64,000 nt of DNA from Parapristionchus giblindavisi (taxonomy: Eukaryota; Nematoda; Chromadorea; Rhabditida; Diplogasteridae), in assembly GCA_943737045.1 (NCBI GenBank), contig CALSFV010000458.1, positions 57,472-121,471 of the forward strand, read 5' to 3'. Under the pieces are notes generated by a model. It was not told the DNA's origin and made no database searches. It worked only from the letters and a program-made list of their open reading frames with translations. A program made the translations under genes and the position numbers. Each line of letters begins with the position of its first letter. Position 1 is the stretch's first letter. Shown in pieces: positions 36,824 through 48,933 of this stretch.

Positions 36824-39213
36824 TTTAATCCTTTAAGAGACCGGCTCAGTAAGACTCGAGCATTTTGACCCCCTGCCGGACATTCGCGAGGACTCTCGAT
36901 CTGGCCCTCAATACTTTCATCATAGACACATACCGGGGGGAGACCGATGAAAGTTATAGTGAAAATGCCCTTAGGCTCAAACCCGGCTCACATATGTCAC
37001 ATTAAGTAAAAAATTGAAAAATTCATAACTTTTCAATCGTGATAGCTAGGACTTTTATTTCTTTTTATTGGTGAATAACATGTCATGCACTCTTATAAAC
37101 ACAGCTGAGCAATAATATCATATCGTTCTGGATATGTTTTATCGTGTATGATTTTCCGATTTTTCCTCTTCCATCCTCGTTGAAGAGAGACGGCAAGGAT
37201 TGACATAGTACATATTGTAGCCCTGACACTTCTGTACATGATGGTCACATTCCCTTTGAAATCCAACTTTTCTGAAGCATCGAGAATTGCAACTGAATGT
37301 GAGATATGTGTAATTTGCAAAAAATCGAAAATTAAATTTCTTGTAAATCGCAAGAGTAGTAGGTAGCTTTATTATGTCATTTTACTTGTAGTGATGCGCC
37401 TACACAGAAAAACTATACAAGTAGACTCAGACTACATTTAAAAAAAATTTAAAAATAATTATTTTATTTTTATTTTTTTCAACCCCGACATTGAGTCGAC
37501 GGTCAAGGCAAGTTGATTCATAGGGCGGATGGTAGCTGATGCATGTCCGTTTGCGAAAACAACTGCCACGTAAAGAATCGTCGTTTCGCAGATCTAGAAT
37601 TTATTTTTTTTAATTATCAAACTTGAAAAATTACATGTTTCTTTCATATAAATCGGTTGGAAGGTGGCGTACGGCAGCCAAAGCTGTACCATTTTTATCA
37701 GTAGGAGTGTACTGTACTGCACTACCGTAACCGTCAGGAATCACGAACTAACTTTTTTTCAGTCGTTCCATGATTCTCAACCATGACCCCGGGTTCATGG
37801 TTGAGAATGGCTGAGGTCGAAAAATTCATGATGATCCCAGACCAAATACTATTTGGCATTATATCAACAGTGGGCCAACTTATGTTTTTATGGACACCAT
37901 AACTCGAATTACAGTAATCTAGCTACCGTATCCTATAATAATGTGGTGAAATTCTCGGAAAATTCAGGAGCGTGCATTACTATTACGGTAATTCGAGTTA
38001 TGGTATCCATAAAAACAAAAGTTGGCTCACTGTTGATATAATGGCAAGTAGTATTTGGTCTGGGATCATCATGAATTTTTCGACCTCAGCCATTTTCAAC
38101 CATGAACCCGGGGTCATCGTTGAGAATCATGGAACGACTGAAAAAAAGTTAGTTCGTGATTCCTGACGGTTACGGTAGTGCAGTACAGTACACTCCTACT
38201 GATAACAATGGTACAGCTTTGGCTGCCGTACGCCACCTTCCAACCGATTTATATGAAAGAAACATGTAAAAAATAAATTCTAGATCTGCGAAACGACGAT
38301 TCTTTACGTGGCAGTTGTTTTCGCAAACGGACATGCATCAGCTACCAACCGCCCTATGAATCAACTTGCCTTGACGGTCGACTCAATGTCGGGGTTGAAA
38401 AAAATAAAAATAAAATAATTATTTTTAAAATTTTTTTAAAATGTAGTCTGAGTCTACTTGTATATTTTTTCTGTGTAGGCGCATCACTACAAGTAAAATG
38501 ACATAATAAAGCTACCTACTACTCTTGCAATTTACAAGAAATTTAATTTTCGATTTTTGCAAATTACACATATCTCACATTCAGTTGTAATTCTCGATGC
38601 TTCAGAAAAGTTGGATTTCCAAGGGAATGTGACCATCATGTACAGAAGTGTCAGGGCTACAATATGTACTATGTCAATCCTTGCCGTCTCTCTTCAACGA
38701 GGATGGAAGAGGAAAAATCGGAAAATCATACACGAAAAAACATATCCAGAACGATATGATATTATTGCTCAGCTGTGTTTATAAGGGCGCATGACATGTT
38801 ATTCACCAATAAAAAGAAATAACGCTGCTAGCTATGACGATTGAAAAGTTATGAATTTTTCAATTTTTTACTTAATGTGACATATGTGAGCCGGGTTTGA
38901 GCTTAAGGGCTTTTTCACTATAACTTTCATCGGTCTCCCCCCGGTATGTGTCTATGATGAAAGTATTGAGGGCCAGATCGAAAGTCCTCGCGAATGTCCG
39001 GACCATGCTCGAGTCTTACCGAGCCGGTCTCTTAATTGGTATTGTATTGTAATTTTTTAAAATTTAATTTATTTCTTTTGCAGGCTTCGAGGGATGGATG
39101 CTGGGAGTGCTGTCGGCTGGAGCGGCGCCGGAGAAGAATCTACTCAGGGCTCTTTCTCAGGTGAGGAAAGGGGGCGGGGCTTTGGGTTTTCATTAGTGTA
39201 ATATAAAAATACT

Positions 39214-39261
<48 letters not shown>

Positions 39262-39498
39262 GATCACGTTCACAATTTAGTTATGGCAGGGGTTCATGAT
39301 TATAATAATAATAATTATTATTATTATTAATTACTAATATTAATATTATTTATTATTCAGTGTGCACTAGCGGGCGTCTTCCGCTACGTGATGCTCATTT
39401 ACACGGGATACTTCAATCGAGTGGTCAAACAGTGTTGGAAGAGGAGAAATGGAGAAGGGGCGGGGGAGCAGAAGTCGAAGGAGAAGAAGAGAGTGTGA
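32835..39498 (+). CDS. KDSR: 3-ketodihydrosphingosine reductase
   Basis: NADPH-dependent reduction of 3-ketosphinganine to dihydrosphingosine, the second step of sphingolipid synthesis, on the cytosolic face of the ER. Eleven exons (345 aa): 32835-32964, 33064-33110, 33319-33390, 33453-33524, 33582-33662, 33731-33796, 34152-34274, 36189-36293, 36356-36482, 39084-39160, 39361-39498. N-terminal membrane anchor at about 3-25; cofactor motif TGGSKGIG (43-50); NNAG (127-130); catalytic S180 and YSPTK (Y193, K197); C-terminal KKRV fits a KKXX ER-retrieval signal. Human KDSR is 332 aa. Start: first ATG of the SDR frame, 28 bp after a copy of the RPP14-like last exon; polyadenylation signal at 39613. 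This is the only copy here with all exons open. The exon 7 acceptor is GAG where sister copies have CAG, and exon 9 uses AAG. Introns 7 and 9 carry palindromes of about 1.4 and 2.2 kb. Confidence 0.93.
34497..35870. mobile_element. Foldback element in KDSR intron 7
   Basis: Palindrome with ends TTAGGAGAGCCTGTCTGAGG / CCCTCAGACATGCTCTC. The arms share aaaataaatttttctgtttg, then gtcgcctggtagtgtacta, and a third block at acttcgaagaatttag. Paralogous introns (copies 2 and 4) read straight through aacataaatgatagatc. The left arm contains a secondary insertion (34658-35001). No coding capacity. Confidence 0.75.
34658..35001 (-). mobile_element. Retroposon insertion with 12-bp duplication
   Basis: A 344-bp insert in the left palindrome arm, flanked by aaaaaagtacgg (34646-34657 and 35002-35013). 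Read on the minus strand it ends with a TTGAA repeat tail, as expected for a 5'-truncated LINE or a SINE. The right palindrome arm (cctaccgtacatttttcctt near 35691) shows the uninterrupted site. No RT fragment recognised. Confidence 0.7.
36837..39031. mobile_element. 2.2-kb TTAA-flanked foldback in KDSR intron 9
   Basis: Nearly perfect palindrome: GAGACCGGCTCAGTAAGACT ... CGAGCCGGTCTC, with TTAA at 36833-36836 and 39032-39035. Arms of about 1.05 kb. KDSR copy 4 has the uninterrupted site (aatcctttaattggtattg at 61558-61576, single TTAA). Same family as 43627-44740 and 55242-56733. TTAA targets are typical of piggyBac, but the ends and lack of any transposase leave the superfamily open. Confidence 0.9.
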
Positions 39499-39612
39499 AA
39501 CGCGAATTCACCTGGTTACATTGTCCTTTTGTTTATTGATTTATTGATTTTTGTGTAGCTTTCTCCATTGTTTATTGATTTTTGTAGCTTTCTTTTACTT
39601 GTTTATTGCACT

Positions 39613-39618
39613 AATAAA
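39613..39618 (+). terminator. KDSR polyadenylation signal
   Basis: AATAAA 115 bases after the stop, in the context cactaataaaggtctg, conserved in copies 2 (45785), 3 (59015) and 4 (62149). Confidence 0.75.
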
Positions 39619-39639
39619 GGTCTGAATTGTGAAAGTCGT

Positions 39640-40557
39640 AATGTATGGTAATTGAATATGTGATGAGAAATGAAGAGGAAGAGAGAATGATCTATTTATT
39701 CCTCGAGAGAGACCTCGTATTGCCCTCTTTTTCCCGATTGGAAGTCCCGAATCGAATAGGTTTCACTTGTGGATGATAAAGGGATAGGTGGAAGTGCTGT
39801 GGTTCCGCCATGTTTGAGATATATCCATATAAGCATAGTGCACATCAGAGCTCCCATCCCTTGACCTCTAGATATTGACCGTATTATTTGGTACGAGAGT
39901 AGCCCTCCACAGCCACAATGTGTTTCTATGTTTAGAGAGAGAGCACAAGTGAGATAGTACGTAGATCACTGTGTGTGTGCGTGCGCGATCTTTAACAACA
40001 AAATGATCAAAAGAAAAGCGATTCTTACATCTTGGACACACAAAGAATGATCTTTGATCTCGATGTTTTTTGATGTTTTACTTGACGTTTTAAAAAAAAT
40101 GTTTTTTGATGTTTCATCTTGACATAAATAAAATCAGCAAAAGAGAAGTTCTGCAAGAGGGATCGAACCAGTGACAGTCAAAATCGAACGCGGACACCTT
40201 ATCCACTACACTACACAGGACGTTACTTCAGAGGTTGATAGATGAGTTCACCAACTCATAGGAAATGTTTGTGTACTATCCCCCGAAAATTTTCGAATTG
40301 ACCATCGGAACTTCAATATCGATTTTCTCGAAACTGAGGTCGTCTAGGCAGCCCTAAAAAGAGATTCGTAATCACCATCGAGAACTTAATCTAGTCATGA
40401 TAGTGCCTTCTCATATGGCACAAGACCTCCCTTGTGAAATCGAAGTTGGTGCTTGTGCGTTGCAGGACCTTCCCGGGAATTGTATTGATAGACCATCACT
40501 GGTACCGATCGATAATTGCCTGGCCGGACTACCGTATCATCATCGTTGTCGTTGCAG
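39640..40557. other. Spacer between KDSR copy 1 and copy 2
   Basis: Intergenic DNA shared in part with 45800-46080 and 59040-59200. It includes a tRNA-like minus-strand sequence at 40135-40230 and short GT repeats. From about 40441 it enters a copy of the intron before RPP14-like exon 4. No intact gene seen. Confidence 0.55.
40135..40230 (-). repeat. tRNA-like sequence, probable SINE head
   Basis: On the minus strand, an A-box-like TGTAGTGTAGTGGATAAGG is followed by a good B box GGTTCGATCCC. The predicted T-stem has mismatches and no acceptor stem is obvious, so a pseudo-tRNA or SINE head is more likely than a working tRNA. The A-box word GTGTAGTGG is shared with 19532-19600. Confidence 0.45.
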
Positions 40558-40938
40558 GACCTTCCCCTGGTGTGGGCGCTTTCTCTGTTTTGGCGCGCAT
40601 TCCTATTCCAGAATCGCCATCCATCTCACTCAGGTTTATTTTATTTAATTATTTATTTAATTTAAATTTAATTTAATTCTTCATACATCCAAAAAAGATG
40701 TGACGACATTCGAAACAACAAGTGAATTAGAGCGTGTGGGCGAGATATGAGAGACTCTAAAATTAGCTCGAGGTGTGCCTTGACAAAGTTGACCTTTGCC
40801 CTGGTGGATTTGTGTTTAGCCCTTTTCATATCTTCTTTTAACTAGTGTCGACTCCGTTATTATTCTTATTCATGAAATCTAAAAATATTTCCTTCTTGCA
40901 GCTAACCGAGGTTGCCGCGACTGATTGATCAATCAATC
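40558..40938 (+). pseudogene. RPP14-like 3' exons, copy 2
   Basis: Exon 4 copy at 40558-40633 is 76 bp instead of 78 (the GGCGGCTC region has lost two bases), which shifts the frame. Exon 5 copy at 40912-40938 is intact. It precedes KDSR copy 2, as in the parental arrangement. Confidence 0.8.
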
Positions 40939-42889
40939 AATATCGATTAATCAATATCAATCAATCAATCAATCAATAATGTCTGCGTGGTTGGTACTCA
41001 CTCCCATTCTGGTCGTCGGTTTCCTGCTCATTCTCTGCTTCGCCCTCTACTTCTCCACGCCTTCCAAGCGCAACTACGATCTCAAGGGGAAGCACGCGGT
41101 TGTCACGGGTACGGTAGCCATTTATTGATTTTTCTCTCAGACTAGACTTGTAGTTACGGTGGCCATTGATTTATCGATTTTTGTAGTTAATTTATGGTTA
41201 CGGTGAATTGGGTAATCTAATTATTGATTTATTGATTGATTGTTCAGGTGGATCGAAGGGCATCGGCAGAGAGATCGCGACCTCGTTGATCAAGGTTTCA
41301 CACACTCTTCTTGTTTCTTAATTCTTAATAGTGACAATAACAATATCGTTGCTAATTGTACAACAATTACGTCGTTCTTAAAAAAATATTAATAACAATA
41401 TTTAAATTTATTGATATTCATTTTTTTATTATTTATTCATATTAAGCGTGGCGCGAATGTCTCTATCTTTGCGCGTAACGAGGCTGATCTGAAGAAGGCG
41501 TGTGAGCAGCTACAGAAGGTTTGAATTTATTGATTGATTTATTGATTGAATTTTCTAATCGATATATTGATTGATCACTTACAGTATGCCAATGAACTCG
41601 GCAACGAACAGCAAGTGCGCTGGTACTCGGTTGACATGACCAGTGCTTATTCCCAGGTACGGTATTCGAATATCGATTGTCCCTGAATATTGATTTATTG
41701 ATTGATTTCCCAGATCGAAGAGAATATGCACGTGGCGGAAACCGAACTTGGACCTGTTGATGTGCTAATCAATAATGCAGGCAACTCGGTTCAGGTACTG
41801 TATACTGTGATGCGGTCTAATTGTAATACCGCATCTTGTTTATCTTATTGATTGATTTTGAGAGAAAAATGCGTCTCTTCAGGCCGCATTCGAGAAGCTG
41901 CCGTCACTGATTTCGAGAAACAGATGAAGCTCAACTATCTATCAGCTGTAAGTAGTGTGGTTACTGTAGATCGAGTACTGTAGATTGATTACCGTAGATC
42001 AAGTTCCGATTACTGTATATCGATTACGGTAGATCGAGTACTGTAGTCTTGATATAGTGTCTGGGTATATCTTGTACCTGCAAAAAAACGCTAACAATAA
42101 GAGTAGTGCTAGCTCTGAAATGTTGATATGGTGATGATCTCGCAGCTTTACCTATTTTGAATTTCGAACCTACCGTAGTCTACCGTACCCCATCACAGTT
42201 ATTTCGAACCTACCGTGCCCCATCACCCTCATCATAGGTGTTTCAAACCTACCGTACCCGTGCTGTCGTTGAGGGCATGCAGACTCGTCGCAGTGGTCAC
42301 ATCTCGTTCGTCTCTTCGGCCGCTGGACAATGAGCCATCTTCGGATACACTGCATACTCGCCCACTAAGGTTTGACGATGAAACTTAGAGAATTGGGGTT
42401 TTTTTTCCCGTAAAAATTACTCAGAATCAGCACAGGCTCTATCAAATTACTTGGTGATGCAAAGTCCTTTAGTGAATGAGTGAGACGAGAACGTGACTGG
42501 TTGGTGGCGCCGATGAAGTTAAACATACGTACATATGTAAATGATAGATCATACATGGGTCGGGGAAATCAGAATCTACACGCGGCATGCGAACTGAAAA
42601 TTGTTTTCTTTGTTGCAAAATGACTAATTTTATATTGGGAATTTTTTTCGAAAAAAAATTTAAAAAATTTCACCCAAACATTTCACCTAATTTTCGAAAA
42701 GCCCTATTTGTATCCTGTCGGCGCCCATGTATGTAAATGAATGAATTGATTAGGCAAATATAGCCATTGGGTGGGAGAGATGAATGATCTTTGATCTTTG
42801 ATCTTTGATCTATCAATCAATAATCTCTTTTCTTTCCCAGTTTGCTCTTCGTGGTTTCGCCGATGCTCTCCACATGGAACTGTTGCCGT

Positions 42890-43321
42890 CAGGGATGTGC
42901 GGAAAAAGATTTTCGAAAAAAATTCGAAAAACGAAAAATTTTCGAATTTCAAATTCGAAAAATTCGAAAAAATCGAAAAATATTCCATATCACGTTTTAT
43001 TCTCTTAAAAATTTTTTTTTGCTATCGATATGATGCAAACGTTAGAATTGCAACTGTGTGATTCTTAATTGAAGCCGCTTTCATGAAAAAAATATTTTTG
43101 CACAACAAAAATTGTAATTTTTGTTTCAAAATTTTCAAAAATTTTCAAAAAAATGTCACTAATAATGATTTATTTTTGAAATTTTGTGCCTTTTTATGTA
43201 AAAGCATTTTTCGATTTTTTCGATTTTTTTTCGAAAAATTTTTCGTCGAAAAAGTTTTTCGAGAAACTATCGAAAAATCGAAAAAATCGAAAAATCGAAA
43301 AACGAAAAATGCACATCCCTG
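42890..43321. mobile_element. hAT-like MITE inside KDSR copy 2 exon 8
   Basis: Ends CAGGGATGTGCGGAAAAA / TGCACATCCCTG, interior mostly TCGAAAAAT repeats. Flanked by perfect 8-bp duplications of exon sequence, gttgccgt (42882-42889, 43322-43329). Removing the element and one duplication restores the 105-bp exon length seen in the sister copies. A fragment with a similar end lies at about 62275. Confidence 0.92.
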
Positions 43322-43385
43322 GTTGCCGTACAAGATTGGCGTGAGCGTCCTCTACCCGCCCAATACTGAGACTGAGGGATTCCAG

Positions 43386-43626
43386 GTAACGACGGACACG
43401 ACCACGTAAACGTGTTACATTTACCTTACATGTGCCTCCGTCGTCCACGACGGAGATGTCCACGTAAACGTGTTACAATTACCTTATGTGGGAATCCGCC
43501 GTCCTCGACGGAGACGTTCATGGAAACTCTGTAGAATGTAAATTTCGAATGGGCATAAATGCGATATAATAGTTATAAAACTTTCACTGATTTGAGTACA
43601 TCACTTTTGACAGATAATTGAGTTAA
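43386..43626. repeat. Short repeat of ccacgtaaacgtgttac in intron 8
   Basis: Two to three repeats of about 65 bp containing ccacgtaaacgtgttac and cgtcgtccacgacggag, the latter palindromic. Present only in KDSR copy 2. Nothing else in this stretch. Confidence 0.5.
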
Positions 43627-44740
43627 GAGACCGGCTCGGTAAGACTCGAACATGGTCCGGACATTCGCCAAGACTTTCGATCTGGGCCTCAATACTTTCA
43701 TCGTAGACACATACCGGGGGGGAGACCGATGAAAGTTATAGTGAAAATGCCCTTGGGCTCAAACCCGGCTCACATATGTTTCATAAAATAAAAAATTGAA
43801 AAATTCATAACTTTTCAATCGTGATAGCTAGGACTTTTATTTCTTTTTATTGTTGAATAACATGTCATGCACTCTTACAAACACAGCTGAACAGCAATAT
43901 CATATCGTTCTGAATATGTTTTTTCATGTCTGATTTTCGGATTTTTCTTCTTCTATCCTCGTTGAATAGAGACGGGTTTTGACATAGTGCATATTATAGC
44001 CCTGACAATTCTGTACATGATGGTCACATTCCCGTAGAAATCCAAGTTACTGAAATTTTGAAAATTGCAACCGAATGTGAGATATGCGTAAATTGCAAAA
44101 ATCGAAAATTAAATTTCTTGAAATTCGCAAGAGTAAGAGGTATCTTTATTATACCATTTTACTCGTAGTGATGCATGTGCACAGAAAAAAAATATACACA
44201 TAAAGTCAGACTACATTTTTGAAAAATTCTGAAAAATAATTATTTCATTTTTATTTTTTCAACCTTCACGTTGACTCGACCGTCAAGGCTAGTTGATTCG
44301 TAGGGCGGATAGTAGCTGATGGACGTCCGTTTGCGAAAACAACTGCCTCGTGAAGAATCGTCGTTTCGCAGATCTAGAATTTATTTTTAAAATCATCAAA
44401 CTTGAATATTTATATGATTCTTTCATATAAATCGGTTGGAAGGTGGCGTATGGCAACCAAAGTTGTACCTTTGTTATCAGTGGGAGTGCACGGTATTGTA
44501 CTACCGTAATCGTCAGGAATCGCAAATTGATTTTTTTCGATTGAAAAGTTATGAATTTTTCAATTTTTTATTTTATGCGACATATGTGAGCCGGGTTTGA
44601 GCCCAAGGGCATTTTCACTATAACTTTCATCGGTCTCCCCCCGGTATGTGTCTATGATGAAAGTATTGAGGCCCAGATCGAAAGTCCTCGCGAATGTCCG
44701 GCAGGGGGCCAAAATGCTCGAGTCTTACCGAGCCGGTCTC
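43627..44740. mobile_element. 1.1-kb TTAA-flanked element
   Basis: GAGACCGGCTCGGTAAGACT ... ACCGAGCCGGTCTC with TTAA at 43623-43626 and 44741-44744. The left side is homologous to the left arm of 36837-39031. The right arm is shortened to about 215 bp, so most of one arm has been lost. Inserted in intron 8 of KDSR copy 2. Confidence 0.88.
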
Positions 44741-44891
44741 TTAAGTGTTACTTGACCGAAACAGGAATTCGACTAGTTTAGTTATGAATCAAATAAACTT
44801 ATCTAGGACATGCTTTTATATTTTTTGTCATATCTTTTTTGTCTTATATGCGAGCGAATCTATTATTTACGCAAATGTGTTTTCATATTTT

Positions 44892-44941
<50 letters not shown>

Positions 44942-45473
44942 TAAGAATGAGCTCCTGACAATGCCCTAGGAGCTATCGATCATCTCCGATGCGGGAGGAC
45001 TCGCCTCTCCCAAGGATGTGGCCGAAGCACACGTACAGGATATCGTTGATGGAGAGTACTCTACCACTATTGGTGAGGGAGTTGATCTTTGATCTTTGAT
45101 ATTTGAACTTTGATCTCTAATCCTCATTCAATGCACTAGCTGGTATTTGATTTCGGACGCAGAGATACACGAAATTGGACAGTAGTCACCCTGTGAATCG
45201 CGGTTCCTATGTGATATTATGGGTATTAAATCCACTGATGCCATGTTATGCCATCGAACTCATCGCCCTGACCGCATTTTGAAAACTGATAGCCTAGCTA
45301 TTCGACTTAAATTATATTTAATATTAAGTATTTTTTGCAGGCTTCGAGGGATGGATGCTGGGAGTGCTGTCGGCTGGAGCGGCGCCGGAGAAGAATCTAC
45401 TCAGGGCTCTTTCTCAGGTGAGGAGAAGATGCGCGACCATAGGTTTTTTTTCATTAGTGTAATATAATAATGC

Positions 45474-46831
<1,358 letters not shown>

Positions 46832-47357
46832 ATCGAAGAGACGATGCGCGTGGCTGAAACCGAACTTGGTGCTTGTTCGTTGCAGGATCTTCCCGGGAAT
46901 TGTATTGATAGACCATCACTGGTACCGATGTATAATTCGCGGCCGAACTACCGTATCCTAATCAGTATTTGTCGTTGCAGGACCTTCCCCTGGTGTGGGC
47001 GGCTCTCTCCGTCTTTGGCGCGCATTCCTACTCCAGAATCGCCATCCATCTCACGCAGGTTTATTATATTTAATTATTTATTTAATTTTAATTTAATTTA
47101 ATTCGCCATACATCAAAAAGATGTGATGTCATTCGAAACAACAAGTAAATGAGAGCGTGCTGGGGTGAGATATGAGAGACTTTAACTATAAAAGCTCGGG
47201 ATGAGCCTTGAAAAAGTTGGCCTTTGCCCTGGTGGATTTGTGTTTAGCCCTTTTCATATCTTCCTTTTAACTAGTGTTGACTCCATTATCATTCGTATTC
47301 TTGAACTCTAAAAATATTTCCTTCTTCCAGCTAACCGAGGTTGCCGCGACTGACTGA
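46832..47357 (+). pseudogene. Chimeric KDSR exon 5 / RPP14-like 3' exons
   Basis: 46832-46871 matches the first 40 bases of KDSR exon 5 (IEETMRVAETELG) and is joined directly to sequence from upstream of RPP14-like exon 4. Exon 4 (46981-47058, 78 bp, open) and exon 5 (47331-47357, open) follow. This records a recombination between repeat units. Unlikely to be a functional gene. Confidence 0.75.
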
Positions 47358-47946
47358 TCAATTTAAAAATTTTAGAATATTTTCAAGAAGATAATCGATG
47401 ATGTTCTTTTTATCTTTTTGTTCGCGCAATATCATATTGAATAGACATAGAACAGACGAAGAGTCAATCAAGTCCACGAAATCGAGAAAGTAAAATGGAC
47501 AAACTCGAGGCATTCGTGGACCAACTCGAGGCACAGCAACTGGACCAAGAAGAGGCCTTGAGATAACTCTAAATACAGAGGCAGATAATGTGAATGAATA
47601 CTATAAGGGATAGATATATACGAAAAGGATGTGAAATCTATGATCATGGATAAGAGGTAATACAATGAAAAGACTTGAATAATCATATTCGTAATGATAG
47701 TGGGTGTAGAGGATGAAGATGAGTGAATCAATGTGTAGTAGTATAAAAAGCATGCAAATGTACTCTTGAATTATTGTATAGCATGCAGATTAAATAAATA
47801 AGGCCCCGCTGCTTCGGCCAGGGGTTCTAGATAGCGGGACCTACTCAGAGGTGAGACTATGCTCAGCATCAATATTCATTCTGGCAACATTGTTGTTGAA
47901 ACAATTGCAAGAAAAATGATGAAAAAATAAAATAAAATAAAAGACA
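47358..47946. other. Unassigned region, possible retroelement relic
   Basis: Contains a short frame (47494-47565) with repeated LEA(F/Q) units, and the block aaagcatgcaaatgtactct followed by aggccccgctgcttcggcc. That block recurs at 63035-63110, so both are copies of an undefined repeat. No complete gene. Confidence 0.4.
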
Positions 47947-47976
47947 GGTCCCTCGGCGCATTAGGTTCCGGCTCAA

Positions 47977-48560
47977 ATGTCCTTCTGCGCAACTGTCCCT
48001 CGCGCATTTGGTTATTGCGCAAATGTCCCTCGCGCATTTGGTTATTGCGCAAATGTCCCTCGCGCATTTGGTTATTGCGCAAATGTCCATCGCGCATTTG
48101 GTTATTGCGCAAATGTCCATCGCGCATTTGGTTATTGCGCAAATGTCCATCGCGCATTTGGTTATTGCGCAAATGTCCATCGCGCATTTGGTTATTGCGC
48201 AAATGTCCCTCGCGCATTTGGTTATTGCGTAAATGTCCATCGCGCATTTGGTTATTGCGCAAATGTCCATCGCGCATTTGGTTATTGCGCAAATGTCCCT
48301 CGCGCATTTGGTTATTGCGCAAATGTCCCTCGCGCATTTGGTTATTGCGCAAATGTCCCTCGCGCATTTGGTTATTGCGCAAATGTCCATCGCGCATTTG
48401 GTTATTGCGCAAATTTCCATCGCGCAAATGTCCCCCAGCGCAAATGTCCCTCGGCGCATTTGGTTATTGCGCGAATGTCCCTCGGCGCATTTGGCTTTTG
48501 CGCAAATGTCCCTTGGCCCATTTGGTTATTGCGCAAATGTCCCTCGGCGCATTTGGGATC
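47977..48560. repeat. 30-bp minisatellite
   Basis: About 14 near-perfect units (core cgcgcatttggttattgcgc + aaatgtccct) at 48001-48420, with degenerate units on both sides (ggcgcatttgg variants to 48560). The main variation is C or A in the last triplet (cct / cat); one unit has gcgt and one atttcc. Because 30 is divisible by 3 and the unit lacks stops in most frames, several overlapping ORFs of 112-223 codons arise. They are not credible genes. Confidence 0.95.
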
Positions 48561-48933
48561 GGCGCAATTGATACATTTCGCGCAAATGTCTCTTGCTAAC
48601 ATGGTCTCGACCCCAACCGGAAGAACGCTAGGAGTAGCGCAACTTTGAAATCTTGATATGGTGGTGATGTCAACCAATCTCACAACATTACCTATTTTGT
48701 ATTTCGAACCTACCGTAATCTACCGTACCCCATCTTCACCTTCAGGTACACGCCACCCGTGCTGTCGTTGAGGCTCGTCGCAGTGGTCACATCTCGTTTG
48801 TCTCTTCGGCCGCTGGACAATGTGCCATCTTCGGATACACTGCATACTCGCCCACTAATGCTTGGAGATGAAACGTGGAAGTGACTGAAGCGGGGGGGGG
48901 GGGTTATAATAATAATAATAATAATAATAATAA

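Larger units (their letters stand above)
40979..45417 (+). pseudogene. KDSR copy 2, disrupted
   Basis: Exons 1-10 recognisable: 40979-41108, 41248-41294, 41447-41518, 41585-41656, 41714-41794, 41883-41947, about 42254-42369, 42841-43385, 44946-45072, 45341-45417. Lesions: one base deleted in exon 6 (65 vs 66 bp), shifting frame; exon 7 acceptor and first bases deleted; TGA in place of Cys185 (42331); a 432-bp transposon within exon 8; TAG in place of a Glu in exon 9 (44967); exon 11 absent, replaced by a 280-bp (TAA)n array. Exons 1-5 are clean and could still be transcribed. Clearly non-functional as a reductase. Confidence 0.92.

Noticed and set aside
40135..40230. Functional tRNA gene on the minus strand
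   Set aside because: B box is good, but the T-stem has mismatches and no acceptor stem is evident.
47977..48560. CRISPR-like repeat array
   Set aside because: Units are directly contiguous with no unique spacers, and the context is a eukaryotic gene array. It is a minisatellite.
47869..48648. Overlapping ORFs of 183-223 codons in several frames
   Set aside because: All arise from a 30-bp stop-free repeat unit; no frame shows a start, splice or similarity evidence.
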